From an uncultured Paracoccaceae bacterium (lineage in GTDB: Bacteria; Pseudomonadota; Alphaproteobacteria; Rhodobacterales; Rhodobacteraceae): a stretch of 64,000 nt of DNA. The notes below the pieces were generated by a model. That model was not told the origin of the DNA. It ran no database searches and saw only the letters and a program-made list of their open reading frames with translations. Position numbers and translations under genes: made by a program. Below are positions 18,951 to 27,177 of the stretch, piece after piece; positions within the stretch are counted from its first letter, which is position 1; each line of letters begins with the position of its first letter. Location: NCBI GenBank assembly GCA_947487205.1, contig CANKVU010000010.1, positions 85,911 through 149,910 on the forward strand. Direction: 5' to 3'.

Positions 18951-19606
18951 GGCCCGCGCTCCTCTTCGACCTCGACGGGACGATGATCCTGTCCGACGGC
19001 CTCCATGCGGAGGTCTTCACCGCAATGTTCGCCGAACGCGGGATGGAGATCGACGAGGCGTTCTACACCGACCGCATCCAGGGGCGGCTGAACGACGACA
19101 TCTTCGCCGAGTTCTTCCCCGGCGAGGATGCCGCGCGCATGGCCGACGCCAAGGAGGCCCGCTTCCGCGACCGGCTCGGCGGACGCGCCGAACCGGTCGC
19201 GGGCCTGCCCGACCTGCTCGATCGGGCGCGATCGGCGGGCTGGGGGCTGGGCGTCGTCACCAACGCGCCCCGCGCCAATGTCGAGGCGATGCTGGGCGCG
19301 ATCGGCCTCGCCGACCGGTTCGAGGTGATCGTCGTGGCCGAGGACCTGCCACGTGGCAAACCCGACCCCCTGCCCTACCTGACCGGCCTAGAGCGGCTCG
19401 GCGCCACCGCCGCGCGCAGCCTCGCCTTCGAGGACAGCCGATCGGGGGTGGCCGCCGCCGCCGCCGCCGGCATCGCGACGCTGGGGATGCGCTCCTCGCT
19501 CGACCACGACGCCCTGGTCCGGGCCGGGGCGCGCGGCAGCATCGCCGATTTCACCGATCCGGGGCTCGCCCCCTGGCTCGACCGCCTGTCACAGGAGACC
19601 ACATGA
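18947..19606 (+). CDS. HAD-superfamily phosphatase (beta-phosphoglucomutase-like)
   Basis: 219-aa haloacid dehalogenase hydrolase. Motif I is LLFDLDGT (nucleophile Asp8, acid/base Asp10), motif II is VVTNAPRANV, and motif III/IV are RGKPDPLPYL and AFEDSRSGVAAA. A helical cap follows motif I, which places it with the phosphoglycolate/beta-PGM subgroup. The substrate is unknown. The GTG start overlaps the MTHFR-like stop (GTGA) and its stop overlaps the next start (ATGA), so it sits tightly inside the C1 operon, perhaps as a metabolite-repair phosphatase. Confidence 0.85.
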   Translation: MRPALLFDLDGTMILSDGLHAEVFTAMFAERGMEIDEAFYTDRIQGRLNDDIFAEFFPGEDAARMADAKEARFRDRLGGRAEPVAGLPDLLDRARSAGWGLGVVTNAPRANVEAMLGAIGLADRFEVIVVAEDLPRGKPDPLPYLTGLERLGATAARSLAFEDSRSGVAAAAAAGIATLGMRSSLDHDALVRAGARGSIADFTDPGLAPWLDRLSQETT

Positions 19607-20562
19607 CCCGCACCGTTCTGGAATCCGCGTCCAAGACCGTGACCATCGGCTTCGACGAGCCCTTCTGCGTCATCGGCGAGCGGATCAACCCGACGGGCCG
19701 CAAGAAGCTCGCCGCCGAGCTGGAGGCGGGCGACTTCTCGACCGTCGAGCGCGACGCGCTGGAGCAGGTCGCCTGCGGGGCCATGGTGCTCGACGTGAAC
19801 GCGGGCGTGGTCTACAACTCGAACCCCAACCCCAACGAGACCGAGCCGCCGCTGATGCGGAAGATGATCGAGCTCGTGCAGGACCTCGTCGACGTGCCCC
19901 TGTGCATCGACAGCTCGGTGCCCGGCGCGCTGGAGGCCGGGCTCGCCGCCACGACCGGCCGGCCGCTGGTGAACTCCGTCACCGGCGAGGAGGAGCGGCT
20001 GGAGGCGATCCTGCCGCTCATCAAGAAGTACGACGTTCCGGTGGTGGCGATCTCCAACGACGATACCGGCATCTCCGAGGACCCGGAGGTCCGCTTCGCC
20101 GTGGCGAAGAAGATCGTCGAGCGCGCGGCCGATTTCGGCATCCCCGCCCACGACATCGTGGTCGATCCGCTGGTCATGCCGGTGGGCGCCATGGCCACGG
20201 CCGGGCAGCAGGTCTTCGCCCTCGTCCGGAAGCTGCGCGACGAGCTGGGGGTGAACACCACCTGCGGGGCCTCCAACATCTCGTTCGGCCTGCCCCACCG
20301 CCACGGGATCAACGCCGCCTTCCTGCCCATGGCGATCGGCGCCGGCATGACCTCGGCGATCATGAACCCCGTCCGCCCGGTGGAGATGGAGGCCGTCCGC
20401 GCCGCCAACTTCCTGATGAACCACGACCCGAACGGCGGCGAATGGATCCGCTTCTCGCGCGTGCTCGACGCGGTGGAGGGCGGCGAGAGCTTCCCCGACG
20501 CCTCCCGCGCCTCGGCCGAGGCCGGGTCGGGCCGGGGCGGCCGCCGTCGCCGCCGCGGGTAA
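19603..20562 (+). CDS. Methyltetrahydrofolate:corrinoid methyltransferase
   Basis: 319-aa pterin-binding TIM barrel like the folate domain of MetH and the acetogen enzyme AcsE. Signatures are VIGERINPTGRKKLAAELEA near the N-terminus, LDVNAGVVYNSNPNPNETE, CIDSSVPGALEAGL, NSVTGEEERLEAILPL and NTTCGASNISFGLPHR. It moves the methyl of 5-methyl-THF to a cob(I)alamin protein. No corrinoid-binding protein or homocysteine-binding partner is encoded in the window, so those parts must lie elsewhere. The C-terminal 15 residues are Gly/Arg-rich. Confidence 0.88.
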   Translation: MTRTVLESASKTVTIGFDEPFCVIGERINPTGRKKLAAELEAGDFSTVERDALEQVACGAMVLDVNAGVVYNSNPNPNETEPPLMRKMIELVQDLVDVPLCIDSSVPGALEAGLAATTGRPLVNSVTGEEERLEAILPLIKKYDVPVVAISNDDTGISEDPEVRFAVAKKIVERAADFGIPAHDIVVDPLVMPVGAMATAGQQVFALVRKLRDELGVNTTCGASNISFGLPHRHGINAAFLPMAIGAGMTSAIMNPVRPVEMEAVRAANFLMNHDPNGGEWIRFSRVLDAVEGGESFPDASRASAEAGSGRGGRRRRRG

Positions 20563-20597
20563 CCGGATGTCAACCGCTCCCGGCAGATACCGGCGTC

Positions 20598-20828
20598 ATG
20601 ACGGATGCCGCCCCCCTCTCCGATCCCGAGCGCTGGCTGCACGAGATCTTCTCGGCGCAGGCCGTGCGGCGGGGCGGCGTGGTGCGCCGCTCGACCGCCT
20701 GGGTGGAGCGGGAGATCGGCACCGAGGCCCTGGTCGCGGAGGTCCGTCGGCGCGGCTTCCACATGCTGGAGGCGGGCGGCCAGTACCTGATCATCTGCAA
20801 TCCCGGCGCGATCCGCGTCGTCTGCTGA
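20598..20828 (+). CDS. 76-aa conserved-looking small protein in corrinoid cluster
   Basis: Starts at ATG 20598 and ends just before the paired palindromes. The sequence MTDAAPLSDPERWLHEIF, RRGGVVRRSTAWVEREIGT and EVRRRGFHMLEAGGQYLIIC is well structured and has typical host codon use, so it is probably real. It contains one cysteine pair (IIC, VVC-stop). I recall proteins of this kind being labelled as phosphoribosylanthranilate isomerase in roseobacter genomes, but nothing here supports a TrpF fold, which needs about 200 residues. Function unknown; context implies the corrinoid pathway. Confidence 0.65.
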   Translation: MTDAAPLSDPERWLHEIFSAQAVRRGGVVRRSTAWVEREIGTEALVAEVRRRGFHMLEAGGQYLIICNPGAIRVVC

Positions 20829-20830
20829 GC

Positions 20831-20877
20831 CGAATTTTCGCCGAAAATTCGCCTCCCGATTTTTCGACGAAAAATCG
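20831..20877. repeat. Tandem pair of 21-bp A+T-rich palindromes
   Basis: CGAATTTTCG-C-CGAAAATTCG (20831-20851) and CGATTTTTCG-A-CGAAAAATCG (20857-20877), both perfect with 10-bp arms and a single central base, separated by CTCCC. They lie between the 76-aa gene and the ASKHA gene and could be a REP-like element, a protein-binding site or an RNA processing/terminator element. Confidence 0.7.
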
Positions 20878-20892
20878 ACCGGAAGCCCGCCC

Positions 20893-22896
20893 ATGAGCAA
20901 CGCCGATCCCCTCGTCGTCTTCACCCCCTCGGGCAAGCGCGGCCGCGTCCCCGCGGGCACCACGGTGCTCGCCGCCGCGCGCAAGCTCGGCGTCGATCTC
21001 GATTCCGTCTGCGGCGGGCGCGGCATCTGCTCCAAGTGCCAGGTCGCGCCGGGCAAGGGCTCTTTTCCCAAGCACAACGTCACCGTCTCCGCCGACGCCC
21101 TGTCGGACTGGAACGCGGTCGAGGCGCGCTACGACGACAAGCGCGGGCTGAAGCCCGGCCGCCGCCTCGGCTGCCAGGCGCAGATCCGCGCCGACATCGT
21201 CATCGACATCCCCCCCGAAAGCCAGGTCCACCGCCAGGTCGTGCGCAAGGACGCCGCCGAGCGCGAGATCGCGATGGACCCCGCCACCCGCCTCCACTTC
21301 GTCGAGGTGGAGGAGCCGGACATGCACCAGCCGGCGGGCGACCTGGAGCGGCTGAACCGGGCGCTCCTCGACCAATGGGGGGTGGGACCCGTCGCCGCCT
21401 CGCTGCCGCTCCTGTCCAAGCTGCAATCCGCCCTCCGCCGCGACCGCTTCCGCGTCACCGTGGCGATCCACGAGGACCATCGCGGCCGCCCCCGCCTGAT
21501 CGACCTCTGGCCCGGCCTCTACGAGGACGGCCTCTACGGCCTCGCCGTCGATCTCGGCTCCACCACCATCGCCGCGCATCTGTGCGACCTCGACACGGGC
21601 CGCGTCGTCGCCTCCTCGGGCATCATGAACCCGCAGATCCGTTTCGGCGAGGACCTGATGAGCCGGGTCAGCTATTCGATGATGAACGAGGGCGGCGCGG
21701 CCGAGATGACGGCGGCCGTGCGCGAGGCCATGGACACCCTGGCACGCGGCATCGCCACGGAGGCCGGCATCGACGCCGCCGCCATCGTCGAGACCGTGGT
21801 GGTCGGCAACCCGGTCATGCACCACCTCTTCCTCGGCATCGACCCGGTGGAGCTCGGACAGGCGCCCTTCGCGCTCGCCACGTCGGATGCCATCGACTGC
21901 GCCGCCGCCGATCTGGGCCTGTCGGCTCTGAACCCCGCCGCCCGCGCCTATATCCTGCCCTGCATCGCCGGCCATGTGGGCGCCGACGCCGCCGCCGTCG
22001 CCCTCTCCGAGGAGCCCTGGACGCGGCAAGACCTGACCCTGATCGTCGACGTGGGCACCAACGCCGAGATCCTGCTCGGCGACCGCAGCCGGGTCCTGGC
22101 CTGCTCCTCCCCCACCGGCCCCGCCTTCGAGGGGGCGCAGATCAGTTCCGGCCAGCGCGCCGCCCCCGGCGCGATCGAGGCCGTCCGCATCGACCCCGCG
22201 ACGAAGGCGCCCCGCTTCCGGGTCATCGGCGACGCGCGCTGGTCCGACGAGCCGGGCTTCGACGCCGAGGTCACCGGCATCTGCGGCTCGGGCATCATCG
22301 AGGCGGTGGCCGAGATGCGGATGGCCGGCATCCTCGACGCCTCGGGCCTCATCGGCTCGGCCGAGCAGGTCGGCTCCGACCGGATCGAGGCCGAGGGGCG
22401 CACCCATGCCTTCGTCCTGCACCGCGCGGGCGATCGGGTCGTCTCGGTCACGCAGGGCGACATCCGCGCGATCCAGCTGGCGAAATCCGCCCTCTATGCC
22501 GGGGCGCGGCTCCTGATGGACGAACGCGGCGTCGACCGGGTGGACCGGGTGGTGCTGGCCGGGGCCTTCGGGGCCCATATCAGCCCCCGGCACGCCATGG
22601 TGCTGGGCATGATTCCCGACGCCCCGCTCGACCGGGTGACGAGCGCCGGCAACGCGGCCGGCACGGGGGCGCGAATCGCGCTCCTGAACCGGGCCGCCCG
22701 GGCGGAGATCGAGGCCCGGGTGCGCGACATCCACAAGGTCGAAACCGCCGTCGAACCCCGGTTCCAGGAGCATTTCGTGGCCGCGAACGCGCTGCCGCAC
22801 GCCACCGACCCGTTTTCGATCCTGCGCGCCGGGACGCCGCTTCCGAACGTGTCGTTCAAGCGCGGCGAAGAGCGCGCCCGCCGCCGGCGGCGCTAG
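20893..22896 (+). CDS. ASKHA/2Fe-2S corrinoid activation protein (RACo/RamA-like)
   Basis: 667 aa. An N-terminal [2Fe-2S] ferredoxin domain (C40, C46 and C49 in CGGRGICSKC, fourth ligand C94 in RLGCQAQ) is joined to a linker and an ASKHA ATPase core (AVDLGSTTIAAHLCDLDTG near 215, LIVDVGTNAEILLG near 382, ICGSGIIEAV near 461), the DUF4445 architecture. Such proteins use ATP and low-potential electrons to reduce inactive cob(II)alamin to cob(I)alamin. With the methyltransferase and MTHFR-like genes it forms a methyl-transfer and reactivation unit, probably for a split methionine synthase. The paired palindromes stand directly upstream. Confidence 0.88.
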   Translation: MSNADPLVVFTPSGKRGRVPAGTTVLAAARKLGVDLDSVCGGRGICSKCQVAPGKGSFPKHNVTVSADALSDWNAVEARYDDKRGLKPGRRLGCQAQIRADIVIDIPPESQVHRQVVRKDAAEREIAMDPATRLHFVEVEEPDMHQPAGDLERLNRALLDQWGVGPVAASLPLLSKLQSALRRDRFRVTVAIHEDHRGRPRLIDLWPGLYEDGLYGLAVDLGSTTIAAHLCDLDTGRVVASSGIMNPQIRFGEDLMSRVSYSMMNEGGAAEMTAAVREAMDTLARGIATEAGIDAAAIVETVVVGNPVMHHLFLGIDPVELGQAPFALATSDAIDCAAADLGLSALNPAARAYILPCIAGHVGADAAAVALSEEPWTRQDLTLIVDVGTNAEILLGDRSRVLACSSPTGPAFEGAQISSGQRAAPGAIEAVRIDPATKAPRFRVIGDARWSDEPGFDAEVTGICGSGIIEAVAEMRMAGILDASGLIGSAEQVGSDRIEAEGRTHAFVLHRAGDRVVSVTQGDIRAIQLAKSALYAGARLLMDERGVDRVDRVVLAGAFGAHISPRHAMVLGMIPDAPLDRVTSAGNAAGTGARIALLNRAARAEIEARVRDIHKVETAVEPRFQEHFVAANALPHATDPFSILRAGTPLPNVSFKRGEERARRRRR

Positions 22897-22919
22897 GCCC
22901 GCCGGGCCCGGTGCGGGCC
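22896..22919 (+). terminator. Hairpin after the ASKHA gene
   Basis: GGCCCG / CGGGCC stem, with CCGGGCCCGG in the loop able to form an alternative stem, starting at the last base of the stop codon. No T-run; its position at the end of the C1 cluster makes a terminator likely. Confidence 0.35.
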
Positions 22920-23145
22920 GCCAAGAACGATCCGCATCAATCGCCCTGATTGGCCACACAAAAACACACATTCAAGTAAAAAAACGCCACGATATCGCGC
23001 AAACGTTGTGCGGTGCGGCATTCTTGCCCTATTCTCGGGTCAACGGCCATCCATCTCAGGCGGGCGCACGGGGAAAGTTCGGAAAGACGGTTTCGGGTGC
23101 GGCCATCGCCGCGCCGTACCAGGCAAACTGTCGTCAGTCGACGCC

Positions 23146-23625
23146 ATGGACAGCGATGGGGCAAGCGGCCAGACCATGATACAGATCTCTCACAAGGCGA
23201 AAGCCACGCTCGAGACCGACCCGGATCGGGGTTACGATTTCTACGGGCTCGCGGCGACGATCGCCACCTTCCTCGCCCAGGCGGAGGCGCAGATCCTCGC
23301 GCTCGACCTCGGCCTTGCCGGCGAGTCGATCGAATATCGCACCGATCGCGGCGATGTGCGCGTCAGTCGCGCCGATGCCGGCACCCTGGTCGTGGTCTGC
23401 GACACGCTGCGGCGCGGCGACCGCGAGACCGGCCGCCAGATGTGCTTCCAGTTGAGCCGGCGGCTCCTGACACGCTGCCCGATCATCGCGGTGCACTGGC
23501 ATCCGACCCAGCAGCGGCTGCCGGCGGACCGCTTCACCTGGGGGCGGCTCATGGACATGCCGCAGCGATTCGCGCAGCCCGCGATCCAGTTCGTCCCCGC
23601 CCCGCATCCCGGCCCGGTCGCCTGA
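23146..23625 (+). CDS. Unrecognised 159-aa protein
   Basis: The coding stretch runs MIQISHKAKATLETD, ATIATFLAQAEAQILALDLG, VSRADAGTLVVVCDTLRRGD, MCFQLSRRLLTRCPIIAVHWHPT and MDMPQRFAQPAIQFV. It has no signal peptide and no motif I can name. The start is uncertain: ATG at 23146 (159 aa) or 23176 (149 aa), and neither has a good ribosome site. The roughly 230 bases upstream, with A+T-rich 22,960-23,010, probably hold its promoter. A BCCT transporter follows after 90 bases; a link is not shown. Confidence 0.55.
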   Translation: MDSDGASGQTMIQISHKAKATLETDPDRGYDFYGLAATIATFLAQAEAQILALDLGLAGESIEYRTDRGDVRVSRADAGTLVVVCDTLRRGDRETGRQMCFQLSRRLLTRCPIIAVHWHPTQQRLPADRFTWGRLMDMPQRFAQPAIQFVPAPHPGPVA

Positions 23626-23715
23626 AACCGACTTGTCCCGTTGCACGGGCGTCAAATGACGTTATCCTGATCGGGTTCTTGCGCGCAAACGCAGTCCGGA
23701 CCCAAAGGAAACGAC

Positions 23716-25389
23716 ATGGGCACAAAGATCCCGCAGGACCGCCTGTGGATCTTCCCGAAGGTGAACAAGCCCGTCTTTGCCACCTCGGCGATCCTGATCG
23801 TCTGCTTCATCATCTTCGGCGCCCTGTTCAGCGAGACCGCCAACACGGTCTTCAGCGGGTTGCAGGACATGCTGGCGACCTATCTCGGCTGGACGCTGAT
23901 CCTCCTCGTCAACGCGCTGATCCTGTTCGTGATCTTCCTTGGCCTCGGGCCCTTCGGCGACATCCGCCTCGGCCGGATGGACGAGCATCCCGAATACGAC
24001 CTGTTCAGCTGGACGGCGATGCTGTTCTCGGCCGGCATCGGGATCGGCCTGATCTACTGGGGCGTGGCCGAGCCCATGTACCACTTCTTCTCGCCACCCC
24101 GCGCCGAGGCCGAGAGCCTCGAGGCCGCGCGCGAGGCGATGGCGTTCACCTTCCTGCACTGGGGCTTCCACGGCTGGGCGGTCTATGCGGTCGTGGCGCT
24201 CAGCCTCGCCTATTTCCATTTCCGCCTCGGGCTGCCGCTGTCGATCCGCTCCGCGCTCTACCCGATCATCGGCGAGCGGATCTACGGCCCCTGGGGCGAC
24301 GTGGTCGACACGCTCGCGGTCTTCGGCACCATGTTCGGCATCGTCACCTCGCTGGGGCTCGGCGCAATCCAGATCAATGACGGCCTGGGCACCGTCTTCG
24401 GGGTCGGCACCTCGGTGACGGTGCAGATCCTCGTCATCGCGATCATCACCTTCATGGCCACGATGTCGGTGGTCGCGGGCCTCGACGGGGGCATCAAGCG
24501 CCTGTCGAGCCTCAACATCATCCTGTCCTTCGTGCTCCTGGCCTTCATGCTGGTGGTGGGGCCGACGCTGTTCATCTTCGACGGCTTCGTGGAGAATTAC
24601 GGCATCTACCTGTCGGGCTTCATCGACTGGTCCACCTGGACGCAGACCTGGACGCCGGAGGATTCGAACCAGAGCTGGCAGAATTCCTGGACCATATTCT
24701 ACTGGGCCTGGTGGATCAGCTGGTCGCCCTTCGTCGGCGTCTTCATCGCCCGGATCAGCCGCGGCCGCACGATCCGCGAATTCGTCTTCGGCGTCATGCT
24801 GATCCCCTGCTCGATCATGTTCTTCTGGTTCTCGGCCTTCGGCGGCGTCGCGATCGACATCTCGCTCGGCGGCGACCGCACGCTGATCGAGGCCACGCAG
24901 GAAGGCTACGGGAACACCATGTTCGCGCTGCTCGACTATTACCCGATGGCCAGCGTCACCAGCGTCTTCGCGATCGTGCTGATCGTGCTGTGGTTCGTGA
25001 CCTCCTCCGATTCGGGCAGCTTCGTCATCGACATGCTGACCGCGGGCGGCGACCCCGACCCGCCCAAGATCCAGCGCGTGTTCTGGGCGGTGAGCGAGGG
25101 CGCGGTCGCGTCGGTGCTGCTCCTCGCAGGCGGGCTCTCGGCGCTGCAGGCGGCGGCGGTGGTGGCGGGCTTCCCGTTCGCGGTGGTGGTCGTGCTGATC
25201 ACCGTGGGCCTGTGGCGCGCGCTGCGCTGGGACGCACTGATGGTGCACCGCCACAACCTGCGCTACCGCAACGATGTGGAGGCCGAGCACAACATGCCCG
25301 GCGAGCTTCCCAATGAGGGGTCGAGCATCCTGGGCGAGCCCGACGGCCCCGCCGCCGGCGGCGAGCGCAACCCCGCGCCCGCAGAATAG
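23716..25389 (+). CDS. BCCT family betaine/carnitine/choline transporter
   Basis: Inner-membrane uptake system for quaternary ammonium compounds (glycine betaine, choline, DMSP-like solutes). 557 aa, 12 hydrophobic segments. The substrate-site glycine stretch is SAGIGIGLIYWGVAEP near 112-127, and the tryptophan-rich TM8 signature is FYWAWWISWSPFVGVF near 331-346, followed by IARISRGRTIREF. The GIGIG form is close to the GMGIG of Na+-coupled BetP. A 60-residue polar C-terminal tail follows the last helix. AAAGGAA stands 6 bases before the ATG. Confidence 0.9.
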   Translation: MGTKIPQDRLWIFPKVNKPVFATSAILIVCFIIFGALFSETANTVFSGLQDMLATYLGWTLILLVNALILFVIFLGLGPFGDIRLGRMDEHPEYDLFSWTAMLFSAGIGIGLIYWGVAEPMYHFFSPPRAEAESLEAAREAMAFTFLHWGFHGWAVYAVVALSLAYFHFRLGLPLSIRSALYPIIGERIYGPWGDVVDTLAVFGTMFGIVTSLGLGAIQINDGLGTVFGVGTSVTVQILVIAIITFMATMSVVAGLDGGIKRLSSLNIILSFVLLAFMLVVGPTLFIFDGFVENYGIYLSGFIDWSTWTQTWTPEDSNQSWQNSWTIFYWAWWISWSPFVGVFIARISRGRTIREFVFGVMLIPCSIMFFWFSAFGGVAIDISLGGDRTLIEATQEGYGNTMFALLDYYPMASVTSVFAIVLIVLWFVTSSDSGSFVIDMLTAGGDPDPPKIQRVFWAVSEGAVASVLLLAGGLSALQAAAVVAGFPFAVVVVLITVGLWRALRWDALMVHRHNLRYRNDVEAEHNMPGELPNEGSSILGEPDGPAAGGERNPAPAE

Positions 25390-25405
25390 GTGGGCCGCCG
25401 GGTGG

Positions 25406-25428
25406 GGGGGGCGATCCCGTCGCCCCCC
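25406..25428. terminator. Strong hairpin between convergent BCCT and CDF genes
   Basis: GGGGGGCGA / TCGCCCCCC, a perfect 9-bp stem with a TCCCG loop, in the 52-base gap between two convergent stops. Likely bidirectional terminator. Confidence 0.55.
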
Positions 25429-25441
25429 AGCCGGCGCGCCC

Positions 25442-26428
25442 TCAGGCCAGCGCCGCGTGGCCCGCGCGCGACTGAACCTCAAGGAAGAAGCTCTTGACGA
25501 CCGGGTACGTCTCCCGGACCCGCCGCTCGCTCTCGGTCACCAGCGCCTCGATGCGCTGCGAGGGCACGTCGTCGGCGAAATCCACCGACACGGTCAGAAG
25601 GACATGGTGCGGCCCGAAATGGATGGTGCGGACCTCGTTGACCGCCCGCACCTCCGCATGGCCGCGCAGGTCGTCGGTCACGTCGCGCACCATGTCCGGG
25701 TCCGCCGCCTCGCCGATCAGCAGCTTGCGGACCTCGTTGGCCAGGAACACCGCCGTCACCCCCAGCATGATGCCGATCAGGATCGAGGCCGCCGCGTCCC
25801 AGAACGGGTGGTCGAGCTGCCAGGTCAGGTACAGGCCCAGCGCCGCGATGAGGATGCCGATCAGCGCCGCGGTGTCCTCGCACAGAACGACGAAGATCGA
25901 CGGGTCCTTCAGCTCCTTCACGTCCCGCCACCAGCCGTTGCCGCGCCGCACCTCGCCGAATTCCCGCCGCGCCACGTTCCACGAATAGCCCTCGAAGCAG
26001 AAGGCCAGCGCCAACACCACGAACGAGATCCACGGCACCCCGTCCGAATGCTCCCCGTGCAGCAGCGCCCGCACCCCCTCCCAGATCGACAGGCCCGCGC
26101 CGAGCGAGAACAGCAGCACCGCCACGATGAACGACCAGAAATAGATCTCGGCCCCGTAGCCGAAGGGGTGGCGCGCATCGGCCGGTCGCTGCGACCGCTT
26201 GTGGCCCAGGAGCAGGAAACCCTGGTTGCCGGTGTCGATGACCGAGTGGATGCCCTCGGCCAGCATCGCCGAGGAGCCCGACAGCGCGGCGGCCGCGAAC
26301 TTCGTCACCGCGATCGCCCCGTTGGCCGCCAGCGCGGCCATGATCGTGGCCTTGCTGCCCCCGCCGCCGCCACTGTCCCCGCCCGCATCCGCATCCGCAT
26401 CCGCGTCCCGCGCCCTGTTCTCCGCCAT
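25442..26428 (-). CDS. Cation diffusion facilitator metal transporter (SLC30A9-like)
   Basis: 328-aa divalent cation/proton antiporter, probably for zinc or manganese. It has an HSVID site in TM2 (LAEGIHSVIDTGNQG) and an acidic CEDTAALIG segment in TM5, an arrangement resembling the SLC30A9-type branch rather than the classical HD-HD transporters. The C-terminal cytoplasmic domain (HHVLLTVSVDFADDV) is present. The N-terminal 20 residues are low-complexity Asp-Ala and Gly repeats. ATG at 26428 with GGAGGG 5 bases before it. It lies 64 bases after ccmG. Confidence 0.85.
   Translation of the reverse strand: MAENRARDADADADAGGDSGGGGGSKATIMAALAANGAIAVTKFAAAALSGSSAMLAEGIHSVIDTGNQGFLLLGHKRSQRPADARHPFGYGAEIYFWSFIVAVLLFSLGAGLSIWEGVRALLHGEHSDGVPWISFVVLALAFCFEGYSWNVARREFGEVRRGNGWWRDVKELKDPSIFVVLCEDTAALIGILIAALGLYLTWQLDHPFWDAAASILIGIMLGVTAVFLANEVRKLLIGEAADPDMVRDVTDDLRGHAEVRAVNEVRTIHFGPHHVLLTVSVDFADDVPSQRIEALVTESERRVRETYPVVKSFFLEVQSRAGHAALA
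26385..26408. repeat. Hexanucleotide microsatellite inside the CDF gene
   Basis: Four head-to-tail copies of GCATCC (the last is GCGTCC), encoding alternating Asp-Ala in the cytoplasmic N-terminus of the CDF transporter. Copy number could vary without changing the frame. Confidence 0.6.
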
Positions 26429-26492
26429 TCGTCCCTCCGTTGCCGGTCCGGGCCGAACGCGCGGAGCGCGCGGGCGGTTGCGCCCCGGCCGC

Positions 26493-27035
26493 TCAGGATC
26501 CGGTGGCGGCCTCCAGGGCGGGGCGGATGGTGCGCTCCAGCGTGCGTTCGGTGACCGGCCCGGCGACGCGGGCCAGCACCCGCCCCTCCCCGTCGATGAC
26601 GAAGGTCTCGGGCACGCCGTAGACGCCCCAGTCGCGCGCCGTGCGCCCCCCCTCGTCGGCCGAGGCCGCCGCATAAGGGTCGCCGAGCTCGTCCAGGAAG
26701 GCCAGCGCGTTGCCCCGCTCGTCCTTGTAATTGATCCCGTAGATCGGGATTCCCTCCGCCTCGGTCAGGGAGACGAGGTTCGGATGCTCGACCCGGCAGG
26801 GGGCGCACCAGGACGCCCAGAAATTCACCAGCTTGACGCCGGGCGCCGTCAGCGCGGCCTCCGTCACCGGGTCGAGTTCGCCCAGGTCGGTGACCGTCAG
26901 GCCCGGCGCCGGCCGCCCGACGAAGGTCGAGGGCAGCGCGTCGGGGTCCTCGCGCTGCATCCCGGCATAGAAGAGGCCGGCGAGCGCGGCGAAGGCCACG
27001 GGCGGCACGAGGGCCAGGATCGGCAGCCTAGCCAT
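26493..27035 (-). CDS. ccmG: Thiol:disulfide interchange protein CcmG/DsbE
   Basis: Membrane-anchored periplasmic thioredoxin that keeps apocytochrome c cysteines reduced for haem attachment. 180 aa: one N-terminal membrane anchor, then a thioredoxin fold with the active site FWASWCAPCRVEHPNL near 72-87 and the cis-proline segment YGVPETFVID. The family's GINYKD insert is also present. The start overlaps ccmD by 8 bases. Confidence 0.93.
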   Translation of the reverse strand: MARLPILALVPPVAFAALAGLFYAGMQREDPDALPSTFVGRPAPGLTVTDLGELDPVTEAALTAPGVKLVNFWASWCAPCRVEHPNLVSLTEAEGIPIYGINYKDERGNALAFLDELGDPYAAASADEGGRTARDWGVYGVPETFVIDGEGRVLARVAGPVTERTLERTIRPALEAATGS

Positions 27036-27177
27036 TCCGCCGCGCCTCCGCCCGGTCGAGCGCGCGCGCCACCCGGGCCGCCCGCGCCACGCTCAGCACC
27101 ACCAATCCCAGGATCAGCACCGCCGACAGCCCGTAGGCCAGCGACACTTCGAGGGCGTATCGGCCCAGGTCAGGCAT
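27028..27177 (-). CDS. ccmD: Haem exporter protein CcmD (49 aa)
   Basis: Small single-helix protein that holds haem-loaded CcmE and releases it from the CcmABC complex. Reading from ATG 27177: MPDLGRYALEVSLAYGLS, a hydrophobic helix, then the basic tail ARAARVARALDRAEARR typical of CcmD. It overlaps the end of ccmC and the start of ccmG by 8 bases each, so it is embedded in the operon. Confidence 0.85.
   Translation of the reverse strand: MPDLGRYALEVSLAYGLSAVLILGLVVLSVARAARVARALDRAEARRNG

Noticed and set aside
20598..20828. Identification of the 76-aa protein as phosphoribosylanthranilate isomerase
   Set aside because: Far too short for the TIM barrel and with no TrpF motif.
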